A stretch of 64,000 nt of DNA from Allocoleopsis franciscana PCC 7113 (GTDB lineage Bacteria; Cyanobacteriota; Cyanobacteriia; Cyanobacteriales; Coleofasciculaceae), in the NCBI RefSeq assembly GCF_000317515.1, contig NC_019738.1, forward strand, positions 1,525,501-1,589,500. Reading direction: 5' to 3'. Positions within the stretch are counted from its first letter, which is position 1. Each line of letters opens with the position of its first letter. Made by a program: the position numbers and the translations under genes. Below the pieces are notes generated by a model. That model did not search any database. It saw only the letters and a program-made list of their open reading frames with translations, and was not told where the DNA came from. Shown here in pieces: positions 35,907 to 45,091 of this stretch.

Positions 35907-36185
35907 CTACTTTTTGGAATCTAAAAGTTTTATTAGGGAAGTTTCATCATCAAGAAAAGCATCTCTTAGCTGTTTCTGTCGGAGTCTTGCTTGATAGACT
36001 TTAGAACCCACATAGCCTAGAGAGGCTCCTGGTAAAATTAGCAATCCTACTAGGTAACAGAACACGCCCCACCAAACCTTGATATTGCTCGGAGAACTCA
36101 CTAAAATAGCGGCATTTCCTAACAGCCAAAAACAGAAGATGAGTTCGATAACTCCGACTACTATCCATCTGCTGATAGTTTTCAT
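35907..36185 (-). CDS. Small membrane protein linked to the SPFH gene
   Basis: A 92-residue protein with two hydrophobic segments (WIVVGVIELIFCFWLLGNAA, about 7-26, and VFCYLVGLLILPGASLGYVG, about 40-59), followed by a charged C-terminal helix. The family is not recognised. It ends six bases before the SPFH gene on the same strand, so the two are almost surely co-transcribed and may assemble together in the membrane. The ATG at 36185 is the natural start. Confidence 0.75.
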   Translation of the reverse strand: MKTISRWIVVGVIELIFCFWLLGNAAILVSSPSNIKVWWGVFCYLVGLLILPGASLGYVGSKVYQARLRQKQLRDAFLDDETSLIKLLDSKK

Positions 36186-36628
36186 GGCGTTTCAATCTTG
36201 TGCCATTGCGTAATCATACTGTTTCTTGTGGTATTGGCACTTTATCAGGTTCACAAATTTCTCCTTTACGTCTCTTCCTAAAGGAGGATTGGAGGCTCGA
36301 CTTAAACTAGCGCCTTACACAGAATTGGTATAAGTTAAACCTCAAATTCAAAAACCCAAATTCCGCATATCTTTCAGATAATTTTGTAAAGTTTGTTGTT
36401 GCTCTGTTCCCAAGGCTAATTATCAAGCGTTTGAAGACAAAACTCAGTCGGATAGAGAACAGAGTCATATCAGCAGGTTTCATAGAAGGCGATCGCCTAA
36501 AGAAAATCCTTCATTAGCGATTGAGCCAAATACTTGCATAATCTTATATCTCTGAATTCACCAGGACTTATGCAGAAATTTTGCCTAGAGTTTCACTCAA
36601 AGCAAGCTGATCGCTAACAATCTGAAGA
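36186..36628. other. Intergenic region
   Basis: No gene is seen. A GGCGATCGCC HIP1 site lies near 36488, and a CTTCCTAAAGGAGGATTGGAGG segment near 36270 is of the dispersed CTCTCC/GGAGAG type. The promoter of the small membrane protein gene should lie at its left end. Confidence 0.4.
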
Positions 36629-37261
36629 TTACTGACTCAACCACGCGATCGCACTTCTAATCCACTCTTCCGCATTCCTGCTTTTCGCCACAAGGGTATC
36701 CTGGCTAATTGCCTCTAGCGCTTGACCAATTTCGCTGTTTTCATAACCCAAAGCCAGTAGGGTCATCTCCACATCCTCTAGAATGGCTGAGGATGGCCCA
36801 GTTGCAGAAGCAGGTGTAGCGACTCCCGCTAGCTGACGCCATTCGGCAAGCTTGGTTTTCAGTTCTAAAGCAATGCGTTCAGCCGTTTTGTTTCCTACAC
36901 CGGGAGTTTTGGCTAAGGCGCGGATATTGCCTGTCACGATCGCTTGCACTAAATTAGGTAGTCCCAGAGTATCAATCAGTGCGATCCCAAGTTGTGCCCC
37001 AATTCCACTCACACTAATCAACTGACGAAACAAATCTCGTTCCGCTGCCGAGGCAAACCCATACAGGATTTGTTGGTCTTCCCGAATTTGCAAATGGGTA
37101 AAAACTTGCACCATCCCTTCTGACCCCGCTAGCAGTTCCTGTGACAGACGCTTGGGAATTTGCAATTCATAGCCGATTTGGTTCACGTCCAAAATCAGCG
37201 TGACGCGATTGCCACTGCTTTTCTGAATCGTTGCGACAGTCCCCTTGAGATAGCTGATCAT
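36629..37261 (-). CDS. ruvA: Holliday junction branch migration complex subunit RuvA
   Basis: RuvA binds four-way DNA junctions and loads the RuvB helicase during recombination repair. The 210-residue protein shows the N-terminal OB fold (MISYLKGTVATIQ, GYELQIPKRLSQEL), the acidic-pin region, two helix-hairpin-helix motifs (ISVSGIGAQLGIALID and LAKTPGVGNKTAERIALELK), and the small C-terminal domain III (EDVEMTLLALGYENSEI) that contacts RuvB. RuvB is not adjacent, which is usual in cyanobacteria. Identification is secure. Confidence 0.96.
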   Translation of the reverse strand: MISYLKGTVATIQKSSGNRVTLILDVNQIGYELQIPKRLSQELLAGSEGMVQVFTHLQIREDQQILYGFASAAERDLFRQLISVSGIGAQLGIALIDTLGLPNLVQAIVTGNIRALAKTPGVGNKTAERIALELKTKLAEWRQLAGVATPASATGPSSAILEDVEMTLLALGYENSEIGQALEAISQDTLVAKSRNAEEWIRSAIAWLSQ

Positions 37262-37268
37262 GAGTCAC

Positions 37269-37380
37269 AGGGTTGAAGGTTTGAAGATGGTACGCCTTAA
37301 CAGAAGCGTTGGTTTAGCCTGTCTGTAAGGCGTAGCGTCGGTTGAACACTCTAACCTGTAACCTGCAAACCTTCAACCCT
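37269..37380. repeat. Perfect 15-base inverted repeat with 82-base spacer
   Basis: AGGGTTGAAGGTTTG at 37269-37283 is exactly complementary to CAAACCTTCAACCCT at 37366-37380. It fills most of the gap between ruvA and the sucrose-phosphate phosphatase gene. The spacer is rich in CGTAGCG and CCTGTAACCTGC-type motifs. It may be a small mobile repeat or a long hairpin in the phosphatase transcript. Confidence 0.75.
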
Positions 37381-37407
37381 AACCCACCTTCAGCCTACAA
37401 CTCTTAT

Positions 37408-38163
37408 TTAAGTTTTCAAGAATCCGAAGTGGTGCAAGCCTTCGAGAATACCACCCGCACAGCACCCCTGAGCCATATAGCGATAATCGGCTGGGTTTTT
37501 GTGGTACCACTGGCGCAGTTCCGGTCGTGCGTTGCCGACAATAATTCCCCTTTCTTCACCAACGCTAAATAAGGCGATGTCATTTCCTGAGTCGCCACAT
37601 ACGACCGTTTGTGTGCTATCGAATCCCCACTTTTGCTTCAGAAACTGTACAGCTAACCCTTTGTCAGCATGGCGGGGCAGAAGGTCGAGGTCTTTACTGC
37701 CGCTATAGATCAACTTAACATCAAGACCTCGCTCAGCCAGCAGCGATTCCAGTTGAGGCAGTACTTCCACAGCAGCTTCTTCCGTTAGATAATAGCTGAC
37801 TTTAAACGGACGCTGTTCTGAGTCGGGTTGGGGAACCAAGTCAGAATAATGGGCGGCTGTTGCCACGATTAGGTCTCGATTCCAACCTTGAGCCAGTTTG
37901 TCTGACCAGGCTGGATCGGGGGTATCTTGACCATCATGATCATAAATTTCCGTACCCACTGCGGCGATCAGAGCATCTGGATCTAACAGTTGCTTCTCAC
38001 GCTTCAGGTCGTGGTAAATACTGCGCGATCGCCCTGTTGCATAGACGATCTTTGTGCCATATTCTTGGCGATGCTGACTAAGTTGCTTTTTGAGTTCTTT
38101 AAGGGCGTTATCATCGCCCACTAAGGTATTGTCCAAATCGGTTATAAATAAAAATGCGGTCAC
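37408..38163 (-). CDS. Sucrose-phosphate phosphatase (HAD superfamily)
   Basis: The enzyme dephosphorylates sucrose-6-phosphate in the last step of sucrose synthesis, a compatible-solute pathway in cyanobacteria. HAD motifs are clear: motif I DLDNTLVG with the nucleophile Asp near residue 9, ATGRS (motif II), the substrate-binding KVSYYL, LLPRHADKG (motif III Lys), and CGDSGNDIALF (motif IV). The wording closely follows the structurally known Synechocystis enzyme. The GTG at 38163 was chosen because AGAGGTTACC precedes it; a frame to 38181 would add six residues. The length of 251 residues is normal. Sucrose-phosphate synthase is not in the window. Confidence 0.92.
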   Translation of the reverse strand: MTAFLFITDLDNTLVGDDNALKELKKQLSQHRQEYGTKIVYATGRSRSIYHDLKREKQLLDPDALIAAVGTEIYDHDGQDTPDPAWSDKLAQGWNRDLIVATAAHYSDLVPQPDSEQRPFKVSYYLTEEAAVEVLPQLESLLAERGLDVKLIYSGSKDLDLLPRHADKGLAVQFLKQKWGFDSTQTVVCGDSGNDIALFSVGEERGIIVGNARPELRQWYHKNPADYRYMAQGCCAGGILEGLHHFGFLKT

Positions 38164-38459
38164 GGTAACCTCTATTATCACGACTGCGGACTCGCTACAG
38201 CCTTATTGTCCTATAGTTCAGGGTGCCTAGCTGACGCCCCCTAAGTGAACTCTCACAGAGAAGGGGTATAACTGAGTGCCCAATCCCAAGTCGGAGATCA
38301 TTCTTAGTTTTTCGTTTAAACCTTATATCTCTGATAGAAAAATAGAAGAGCTGTTTAATAAAAGGTAAGCATCCCTTATTCTGAAATCTACCCAGGGAAA
38401 TAGTTAAGAAGCCTTTAAGTTTAAAGATTTAATAAGTAGTCAGGGTCAGGAGAGGGTAC

Positions 38460-41252
38460 ATGAGTGACGCTTTCATTTCTTACTCACGTCGAGACAAGGA
38501 CTTTGTCAAAAATCTCCATGAAGCGTTTGTCAAATTGAATCGTAACGTTTGGGTCGATTGGGAAAATATTCCCCTGACAGCAGATTGGCGCAAAGAGATT
38601 TCTGAGGGGATTGTAGCCGCTGATAATTTTATCTTCGTGATCAGTCCCGATTCGATCGCCTCCCAGGAATGTGGCGTAGAGATTGAACAGGCGATTTTTC
38701 ACAACAAACGACTGGTACCCATCCTGTATCGGAATGTTGACCCCAAAGATACCCATCCATCCCTAGCCGCCATCAACTGGACGTTCTTTCGGGACAGTGA
38801 TGATTTTGACCGCGCCTTTCAAGAACTGCTCACAGCAATCGATACTGACTTAGAGCATGTAAAAATACACACTCGCTTGCAACAGCGATCGCTGGAATGG
38901 GATAAGAAAAAACGCGATCTCAGCTTCTTGTTACGCGGGAACGACTTAAAAGAAGCTCAACAATGGGTCGCCAAAAGTACTGGAAAACACCCGGAACCAA
39001 CCTCCCTGCAAACCCAATACATTGTCGCCAGTGGTCAGTCCCAGTTCAAGCGCCAAGGTGTAACTTTAGGCGCTGTAGTCTTCGGTTTGATTTTCACCGC
39101 TGTGTTGGCAGTGTTCGCAGAAGCCAGCCGTCGTGATGCTGTTGCTCAACAAAACTTCGCTAGAAAACAGGAAATCATTGCCTTAACGGCTCTATCTCAA
39201 GCCAGTCTGCTGACAGAAGATCAGCTTCGCGCCTTGCTAGAAAGCGTGAAAGCTGCTAAACAAGCACGATTGGTAAAAGATCTGCCAGAGAAAGTGCGCC
39301 AACAAACTCAAGAAGTACTCAGAGATGCAGTTTATGGTGTGCAAGAGCGTAACCGTCTCGCAGAGCATACGGATACCGTCAATAGCGTCAGTTTTTCCCC
39401 TGATCGCCAGCTCATTGCTTCTGCCAGTGATGACGGAACGGTCAAACTTTGGCGGAACGATGGCAAGTTGCTGTACAGCCTTAATCATCAGGCGAGTGTT
39501 CGGAGTGTAACATTCTCCCCCGACAGTCAATGGATTGCCTCCGCCAGTGCGGATAAAACTGTCAAAATCTGGAAGAGAGATGGAAGCCTACTCAGAACGC
39601 TTCAGCATAATGATCGGCTTCGGAGTGTTGCCTTTAGTCCAGATGGTAAGCTGATTGCCGCTGCTGGTGCGGATGGAACAATCAAACTCTGGAGTTTAGA
39701 GGGTAAACTCCTCAATACGTTAAAAGGCCATACCAATGAAGTCAACAGCGTGGCGTTTAGCCCCGATGGCAAGCTGATTACCAGTGCTGGCAGTGATCGC
39801 ACGGCGAGGCTGTGGACGAGAGAGGGACAACCCCTGAAAACCTTAATGGGACATCGCGATCGCGTCTGGGAAGTTAGTTTTTCCCCCGATGGTCAAACCC
39901 TGGCTTCCGCTAGTGGTGACAGTGATGTCAAGCTCTGGAGTGTGGACGGAACTCTGATCAAAACCCTTGAGTCCCATACCAATTGGGTCAGTAGTGTAAC
40001 TTTCTCCCCCGATGGCAAGAAAATTGCCACGGCTAGTGATGATGACTCAGTGAAACTGTGGAGCAGTAGTGGCACCTTACTCCAAACTTTCCGAGGTCAT
40101 AGCGGCGGTGTCAAGAACGTGCGATTTTCTCCCGATGGTGAAACCATGGCTACCGCCAGTGCCGATACAACGATTAAACTGCGTAGTCTCAGGGGAGCCG
40201 TGATCGAAATTCTTCAAGGACATCGCTATAGTATCAAAGGCGTGAGGTTCTCTCCCGATAGCACCCTGATTGGTACGGCTAGTGATGACAAGACGGTAAA
40301 ACTTTGGAACAGTCAGGGAACGTTTCTCGCTGATCTGAAGTATGGCGCTGGCATGAGGAATGTCAGTTTTAGTCCAGATGGTCAGACGATGGTCACGCCC
40401 AGTTACGATAACACCGTGCAAGTTTGGAGCGTTCAAGGTGTTCTTAAAGGTACGATGACTGAACCGCTCCGCACTTTTAAGGGGCATACTTCGACCGTTA
40501 GGAACATTAGTCTTTCCCCTGATGGCAAGCTCCTTGCCTCAGCCAGTGCAGATGGAACCATCAAACTTTGGCGGTTTGACGATGGGAAATTGCTCCGCTC
40601 CTGGGAGGCTCATCGTCCTGAGGTAACCGATGTGATGTTTTCACCCCAGAGCGATCGCCTTGTCTCGGTAGGGGGTGACGCTTTGGTAAAAATTTGGACG
40701 TTGGAGGGTAAATTACTTCAAACTCTCCAAGGACATAAGGCTTGGATTAATGCGGTCATACTCAGTTCTGATGGGCAGATGATTGCCACTGCCAGTGGCG
40801 ACAAAACGGTCATCCTCTGGAAGCGAGATAAAAATGGCGAGTTTCAAACTACGCCTTATCGAGTCTTAACAGGTCATCAAGATTGGGTTTGGGATGTGGC
40901 TTTCAGTTCAGATAGCCAGCTAATTGCCTCTGCGGGTAAAGATGATGCGGTGAAGTTGTGGAATCGGAAGGGCGACTTACTGATCACGCTGCGTGGGCAT
41001 CAGAATTGGGTTCGGGCCGTGGACTTCAGCTCCGATGGGAAGAAGCTAGCTTCAGGCAGTGCTGACAAAACAGCCATTCTTTGGACGCTTGAGAGACTCC
41101 AAGGACTGGAAGCTCAAGGTCAAGATTTAGACGAAGGGAAGCTGCTGGAACAAGGTTGCCAATTGTTGCGTGACTATTTGGCTAGTAGTTCTAAGCTAGA
41201 AAAAAGCGATCGCCATCTCTGCGATGGTTTGACTCAGCACACGGCTTTGTAG
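38460..41252 (+). CDS. TIR-transmembrane-WD40 protein
   Basis: A 930-residue multidomain protein. Residues 1-130 form a TIR domain (DAFISYSRRDKDFV, NVWVDWENIP, ISPDSIASQECGVEIEQ); Glu74 matches the catalytic Glu of NAD-cleaving TIRs by motif position. A helical linker leads to one membrane segment (about 201-220, LGAVVFGLIFTAVLAVF). Fourteen WD40 units then run from about 300 to 880, enough for two seven-blade propellers; a short helical tail with YL..SS...DRHLCDG ends the chain. The protein could sense a ligand by its propellers and act by NAD depletion, or only scaffold. It lies directly upstream of the SLATT/SLOG genes on the same strand. Confidence 0.92.
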   Translation: MSDAFISYSRRDKDFVKNLHEAFVKLNRNVWVDWENIPLTADWRKEISEGIVAADNFIFVISPDSIASQECGVEIEQAIFHNKRLVPILYRNVDPKDTHPSLAAINWTFFRDSDDFDRAFQELLTAIDTDLEHVKIHTRLQQRSLEWDKKKRDLSFLLRGNDLKEAQQWVAKSTGKHPEPTSLQTQYIVASGQSQFKRQGVTLGAVVFGLIFTAVLAVFAEASRRDAVAQQNFARKQEIIALTALSQASLLTEDQLRALLESVKAAKQARLVKDLPEKVRQQTQEVLRDAVYGVQERNRLAEHTDTVNSVSFSPDRQLIASASDDGTVKLWRNDGKLLYSLNHQASVRSVTFSPDSQWIASASADKTVKIWKRDGSLLRTLQHNDRLRSVAFSPDGKLIAAAGADGTIKLWSLEGKLLNTLKGHTNEVNSVAFSPDGKLITSAGSDRTARLWTREGQPLKTLMGHRDRVWEVSFSPDGQTLASASGDSDVKLWSVDGTLIKTLESHTNWVSSVTFSPDGKKIATASDDDSVKLWSSSGTLLQTFRGHSGGVKNVRFSPDGETMATASADTTIKLRSLRGAVIEILQGHRYSIKGVRFSPDSTLIGTASDDKTVKLWNSQGTFLADLKYGAGMRNVSFSPDGQTMVTPSYDNTVQVWSVQGVLKGTMTEPLRTFKGHTSTVRNISLSPDGKLLASASADGTIKLWRFDDGKLLRSWEAHRPEVTDVMFSPQSDRLVSVGGDALVKIWTLEGKLLQTLQGHKAWINAVILSSDGQMIATASGDKTVILWKRDKNGEFQTTPYRVLTGHQDWVWDVAFSSDSQLIASAGKDDAVKLWNRKGDLLITLRGHQNWVRAVDFSSDGKKLASGSADKTAILWTLERLQGLEAQGQDLDEGKLLEQGCQLLRDYLASSSKLEKSDRHLCDGLTQHTAL

Positions 41253-41688
41253 CGTTCTCCTTTCTTACACTCAGTGTTCATCGTAAAAAACTTGGAGCAA
41301 GACTAAAATCGATTGAGGGTAAGGGTTTGCACCCACAAGAAGCCTGTATTTTTCCCCCAAATCGAAAAAAGACAGATTACCCTAGGCAATAGAGCCATAA
41401 TTACGTCTTCAGGGGGATGTATGAATGATAAATTTAAGTTAATGGATGCGTCGAGTTCAGTCCCGATGGCAATACCCTTGTCACTGCCACTCAAGTCGAT
41501 CTCTGTGCATTCGTAGGCGCACTGAAGTGACGTGGCTTCCTGCTGATTCCATCGTGAGTAAAGCCGTCTTGAGCGCTCACAATGATGACTGGCTTGCTGT
41601 TCTAGTGTAGTGGGATGCTCTACTCGTCTTTGAAATTCAGACCCAATAGCGATTGGGGACAGCAGATCATTTACTAAAGGAACATACC
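41253..41688. other. Intergenic region with WD40 fossil
   Basis: No intact gene is seen. Bases 41448-41528 carry a short WD40 remnant (called separately). The promoter of the downstream SLATT/SLOG gene should lie in the last 150 bases. AAAGGA precedes its start. Confidence 0.5.
41448..41528 (+). pseudogene. Fossil WD40 repeat
   Basis: One frame reads EFSPDGNTLVTATQ and then diverges before a stop at 41528. This is the hallmark of a single WD40 blade with no start and no partner blades. It is probably left over from a deleted or recombined copy of the large upstream WD40 gene. Confidence 0.6.
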
Positions 41689-44600
41689 ATGATGCAAAAC
41701 CAAATAGAGAGCCTGGATAAAGCTCAATCTTTAGCCTTAGAAACAGCTTGGCAGCGTTACGCTCAACTGGAAACAAATGCCGAGGCCGCCTATAAGCAAT
41801 ATTTAAGGCTGCGTGGTTGGGTCATGGCTCTGGCGGTAGTTGCCACGCTCCTAGCTATCCTCACGTCTCGGTCTGATAGCAGTCTGATGGTATCACCTCT
41901 AGGCCAGGTGCTAAGAGCCTCCTTGATATTAGTCCCCCTAATCGGCTCGGTGATGTTAGTCTTTGCCAACAGACTACAGCAGGGACAATACTGGCGAGTT
42001 TTTAGAACAGGTGCTCAGGAAATTAGAAAAGAGATTTACCTTTACCGGACTCTCCTGCAAGGGCAACCCCAGCGTCATCAGTGGCTTTTGGAACGAGTTA
42101 GTCAGATTCAGCGCCAAGTAGTGGAGACGATTGGCAGTAATTGGATTATCAAACCTTACACAGGTGAAATTCTGCCGGATTATCCCGGTAATGAGCCAAA
42201 CAGCGTTTTGGTTTTGACTGATTTAGGGCCAGACGACTACTTGCGCGATCGCGTAGAAGCCCCCCTTAAGTCCTATTCTCAAGAATTAGAGAACATACAC
42301 CAAACCCGTACTCGTCTACAAACGGGCATTTTGGCGTTTGGGGCATTGAGTGCCTTTCTCCCAGCCCTCAGTGGCAGTCTGAACATTTGGGTCGCCTTTA
42401 CGACTTCACTGGGAACAGCGTTAATCATTTGGCTGGAAGTGAGCCGGCTGGACTTGGTGGTCAAAAACTATAACCAGCTCATTCTAGAACTTAATATTAT
42501 TCGCGACCATTGGCAAAGTTTAAGGCCACCGGAACAAACGGGGGCTGAATTTTTTAAATTAGTCATTGCCACCGAAAAAGTTCTCTGGAGCCAGCATAAT
42601 CAAGACATTAACCAAATGCGTGAGGCGGTGATTGAGTTACGCACTCAACCGAACGATATGGTGACTCAAGTGATGAGTCAGCCTGTTTTGAGTAAGATTG
42701 AGCAAACTCTGTTACCCGAAAAATCGACTCAACTCGAAATTTTACCCGCTAAAACAGAGATTATTCCCGAAGAAACTGTAGAAATTGAAGTTGTTAAACC
42801 TGAAAAACAAGAGCCAAAGAAACAAAATAAAAAAGACTTACCTCATGCCTTTGTGGTGATGCCGTTTGGTCGGAAAAAAGGCCCGGATGGACGTTGGATT
42901 GATTTCAATAGTATTTATCAGCAGTTAATTAAGCCAGCTCTGGAAGAGGCAGGATTTGAGTCCTTTCGAGCCGATGAAGAAAGCGTGAGTGGCGATATCT
43001 TAACCGATATGTTTCAGGAGCTTTTGCTGGCAGATTTAGTCCTGACTGACCTCAGTATTGATAATGCCAATGTTTATTATGAATTGGGTGTTCGCCATGC
43101 CTTGCGGAAGCGGGGGTTAGTGCATATTCAGTGTGGTCGGGCTTACATGCCTTACGACATTTTCAACGTCCGCACGATTCCTTACCAATGCGATGAAAAT
43201 GGTTGCCCTGACCCCAAACACTTGGAGAAAGATAAACAGGCGATCGTTAAAATGGCTCGTGCCACCTGGGAGTCAGACGAAAACCGAATTCACAGCCCGA
43301 TTTTTCAATTACTCGCAGGTCTGGAAGAACCCGATCGCAGAGCATTACGAACCCCCTTGGCAACGGGCTATTGGCAGGAGTACAAGGAATGGCAGGAGTT
43401 AGTCCTAATTGCTCAGCGACAAAAGCGGATTGGGGATGTGTTGTTGTTAACAGAAGAAGTCCGCAATCCTCTGATTAAAGAAGAAGCGATCGCAGACGCA
43501 GGTAAAGCCTTAAAGAACTTGGGGAATCATGCCCTCGCTCTCCAAGAATATCGACAAGGGCTGAAGATTAACTCTAAAAATTCCGAATTCCGGCTGGAAG
43601 AAGCGTTTCATCTGAGCCGATTGAAGCAATCCGAAGAAGCGATCGTGAAATTGGAGGGGTTGCTCCAGGATGAACCGAACAATATCAAGGCGCTGTTTTA
43701 TTTAGCTGGCATTTACACAGAAATGTGGCGGGATGAATGGCTCAAGATCAAAAATGAGCAAGAGCGCTTAGAAGAGGCTTACGAAGCGGCTCACTTACTC
43801 AGAAAAGCGATTAAAACTTACCTCAAAGGCTATCGCTTAAATCAAGATCATTACCATTCGGGAATCAGTGCCCTAATTTTTTCCTGCGTTTTAGAACACC
43901 TGGTGGAGCAGGTTGGCGAGGATAGCGATTTAGAAGATGAAGCCATTCGGCAACAGTTGCCCTCACTCAAAGGAGCCGTTCAATTTACCTTGGACAGTGT
44001 GGCTCAACGGGAATCCAATGATTTTTGGGTCTTTGTCTGTTTAGCTGATTTCGCCGTCTGCACGGCTGAGGACCCGAAACAGGTGATGAAAGCTTACAAA
44101 AAAGCCTTTACCCTAGCGGGGAAAAACAAATTTGCCTTGAAATCGACCCTCGATCAACTGAAATTATTGGAGGCACTCTCGTTCCGCCCAGATTATGTTC
44201 AGTCTGGCATCGCTGTAATTCAAGCAGAACTTGAGCGATTTGAAGACCAAGAGGAAGCGGTTGCAGACACAACCAGCAATGAACCAGCATCGGTGTTCTT
44301 GTTCTCTGGTCACATGATTGATAGTCCCAATCGTGCACAACCTCGTTTCCCGGCGGACATGGAACGCGAGGCTCGTCAAAAAATTGAGGATGTATTGGAT
44401 AAGTTACATGCCTGTTCAGGCTCGATGGCAATAGCACCAGGAGCGGCTTGTGGCGGAGATATTTTGTTTATCGAAGCCTGCTTGGAGCGCAATATCAAAG
44501 TTGAAGTGTTTCTCACATTTTCTCAGGCCGAGTTTATTCAAGATTCAGTCAGCTTTGCAGGTGATAATTGGGTTGCCCGTTTCTATGCCATTCAGAAGCA

Positions 44601-44919
44601 TCCTAATGTAACCATCCACCTCCAACCCGAACGTCTGGGCAGTGTGCCTGAAGGAGATAGTCCCTATGAGCGCAACAATCGCTGGGCGCTCTACTCCACG
44701 TTAATGTACGGCATCGAGCGAGTGCGGCTCGTTGTCTTGTGGAATGGCAAAGGCGGTGATGCGCCAGGTGGCACTGGGGATATGGTTCAACAAGTACGTC
44801 AACTGGGAGGAATTGTCGAACATATCGATACGACGAAGTTTGATTACTGGAAGATGAATGAAAAAGTCGTAGAGTTTCCCAAAACAATAGAAATGGCGGG
44901 TCAAGTTCAAGAGAGTTAG
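41689..44919 (+). CDS. SLATT-SLATT / deoxyribosyltransferase-like / TPR / SLOG giant protein
   Basis: A 1076-residue protein with an unusual domain chain. Residues about 20-145 and 170-300 look like two SLATT (DUF4231-type) units, each with two membrane spans (near 45-62, 80-98, 208-228, 232-255). After a charged Pro/Glu/Lys linker, residues 382-500 form a nucleoside 2-deoxyribosyltransferase-like fold (HAFVVMPFG, then ADLVLTDLSIDNANVYYELG). Helical TPR-like repeats of the DUF4071 / TRAF-binding kind follow to about 850. Residues about 867-1065 form a SLOG-like Rossmann domain (FLFSGHMID, APGAACGGDILFIEACLE). ATG 41689 was chosen because AAAGGA precedes it; a TTG frame begins 36 bases earlier. 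Membrane pore plus nucleotide sensors fits a conflict-system effector. Confidence 0.85.
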   Translation: MMQNQIESLDKAQSLALETAWQRYAQLETNAEAAYKQYLRLRGWVMALAVVATLLAILTSRSDSSLMVSPLGQVLRASLILVPLIGSVMLVFANRLQQGQYWRVFRTGAQEIRKEIYLYRTLLQGQPQRHQWLLERVSQIQRQVVETIGSNWIIKPYTGEILPDYPGNEPNSVLVLTDLGPDDYLRDRVEAPLKSYSQELENIHQTRTRLQTGILAFGALSAFLPALSGSLNIWVAFTTSLGTALIIWLEVSRLDLVVKNYNQLILELNIIRDHWQSLRPPEQTGAEFFKLVIATEKVLWSQHNQDINQMREAVIELRTQPNDMVTQVMSQPVLSKIEQTLLPEKSTQLEILPAKTEIIPEETVEIEVVKPEKQEPKKQNKKDLPHAFVVMPFGRKKGPDGRWIDFNSIYQQLIKPALEEAGFESFRADEESVSGDILTDMFQELLLADLVLTDLSIDNANVYYELGVRHALRKRGLVHIQCGRAYMPYDIFNVRTIPYQCDENGCPDPKHLEKDKQAIVKMARATWESDENRIHSPIFQLLAGLEEPDRRALRTPLATGYWQEYKEWQELVLIAQRQKRIGDVLLLTEEVRNPLIKEEAIADAGKALKNLGNHALALQEYRQGLKINSKNSEFRLEEAFHLSRLKQSEEAIVKLEGLLQDEPNNIKALFYLAGIYTEMWRDEWLKIKNEQERLEEAYEAAHLLRKAIKTYLKGYRLNQDHYHSGISALIFSCVLEHLVEQVGEDSDLEDEAIRQQLPSLKGAVQFTLDSVAQRESNDFWVFVCLADFAVCTAEDPKQVMKAYKKAFTLAGKNKFALKSTLDQLKLLEALSFRPDYVQSGIAVIQAELERFEDQEEAVADTTSNEPASVFLFSGHMIDSPNRAQPRFPADMEREARQKIEDVLDKLHACSGSMAIAPGAACGGDILFIEACLERNIKVEVFLTFSQAEFIQDSVSFAGDNWVARFYAIQKHPNVTIHLQPERLGSVPEGDSPYERNNRWALYSTLMYGIERVRLVVLWNGKGGDAPGGTGDMVQQVRQLGGIVEHIDTTKFDYWKMNEKVVEFPKTIEMAGQVQES

Positions 44920-45091
44920 CGATCGCATTAGGGAAGTGTCAGTTCCCCTAAGGTAGCGGGACGCGTTAGCCATTACCTCCAACAGAGGTTCGCGTCCCTT
45001 GTGTTTTGAGAGAAATGCTCATACTTCCCTAATGTCTAAGCTTTCTTAATTAATTAATCCTAAAAAGCGTCTTTCCTCGCCAGTTAAACTT

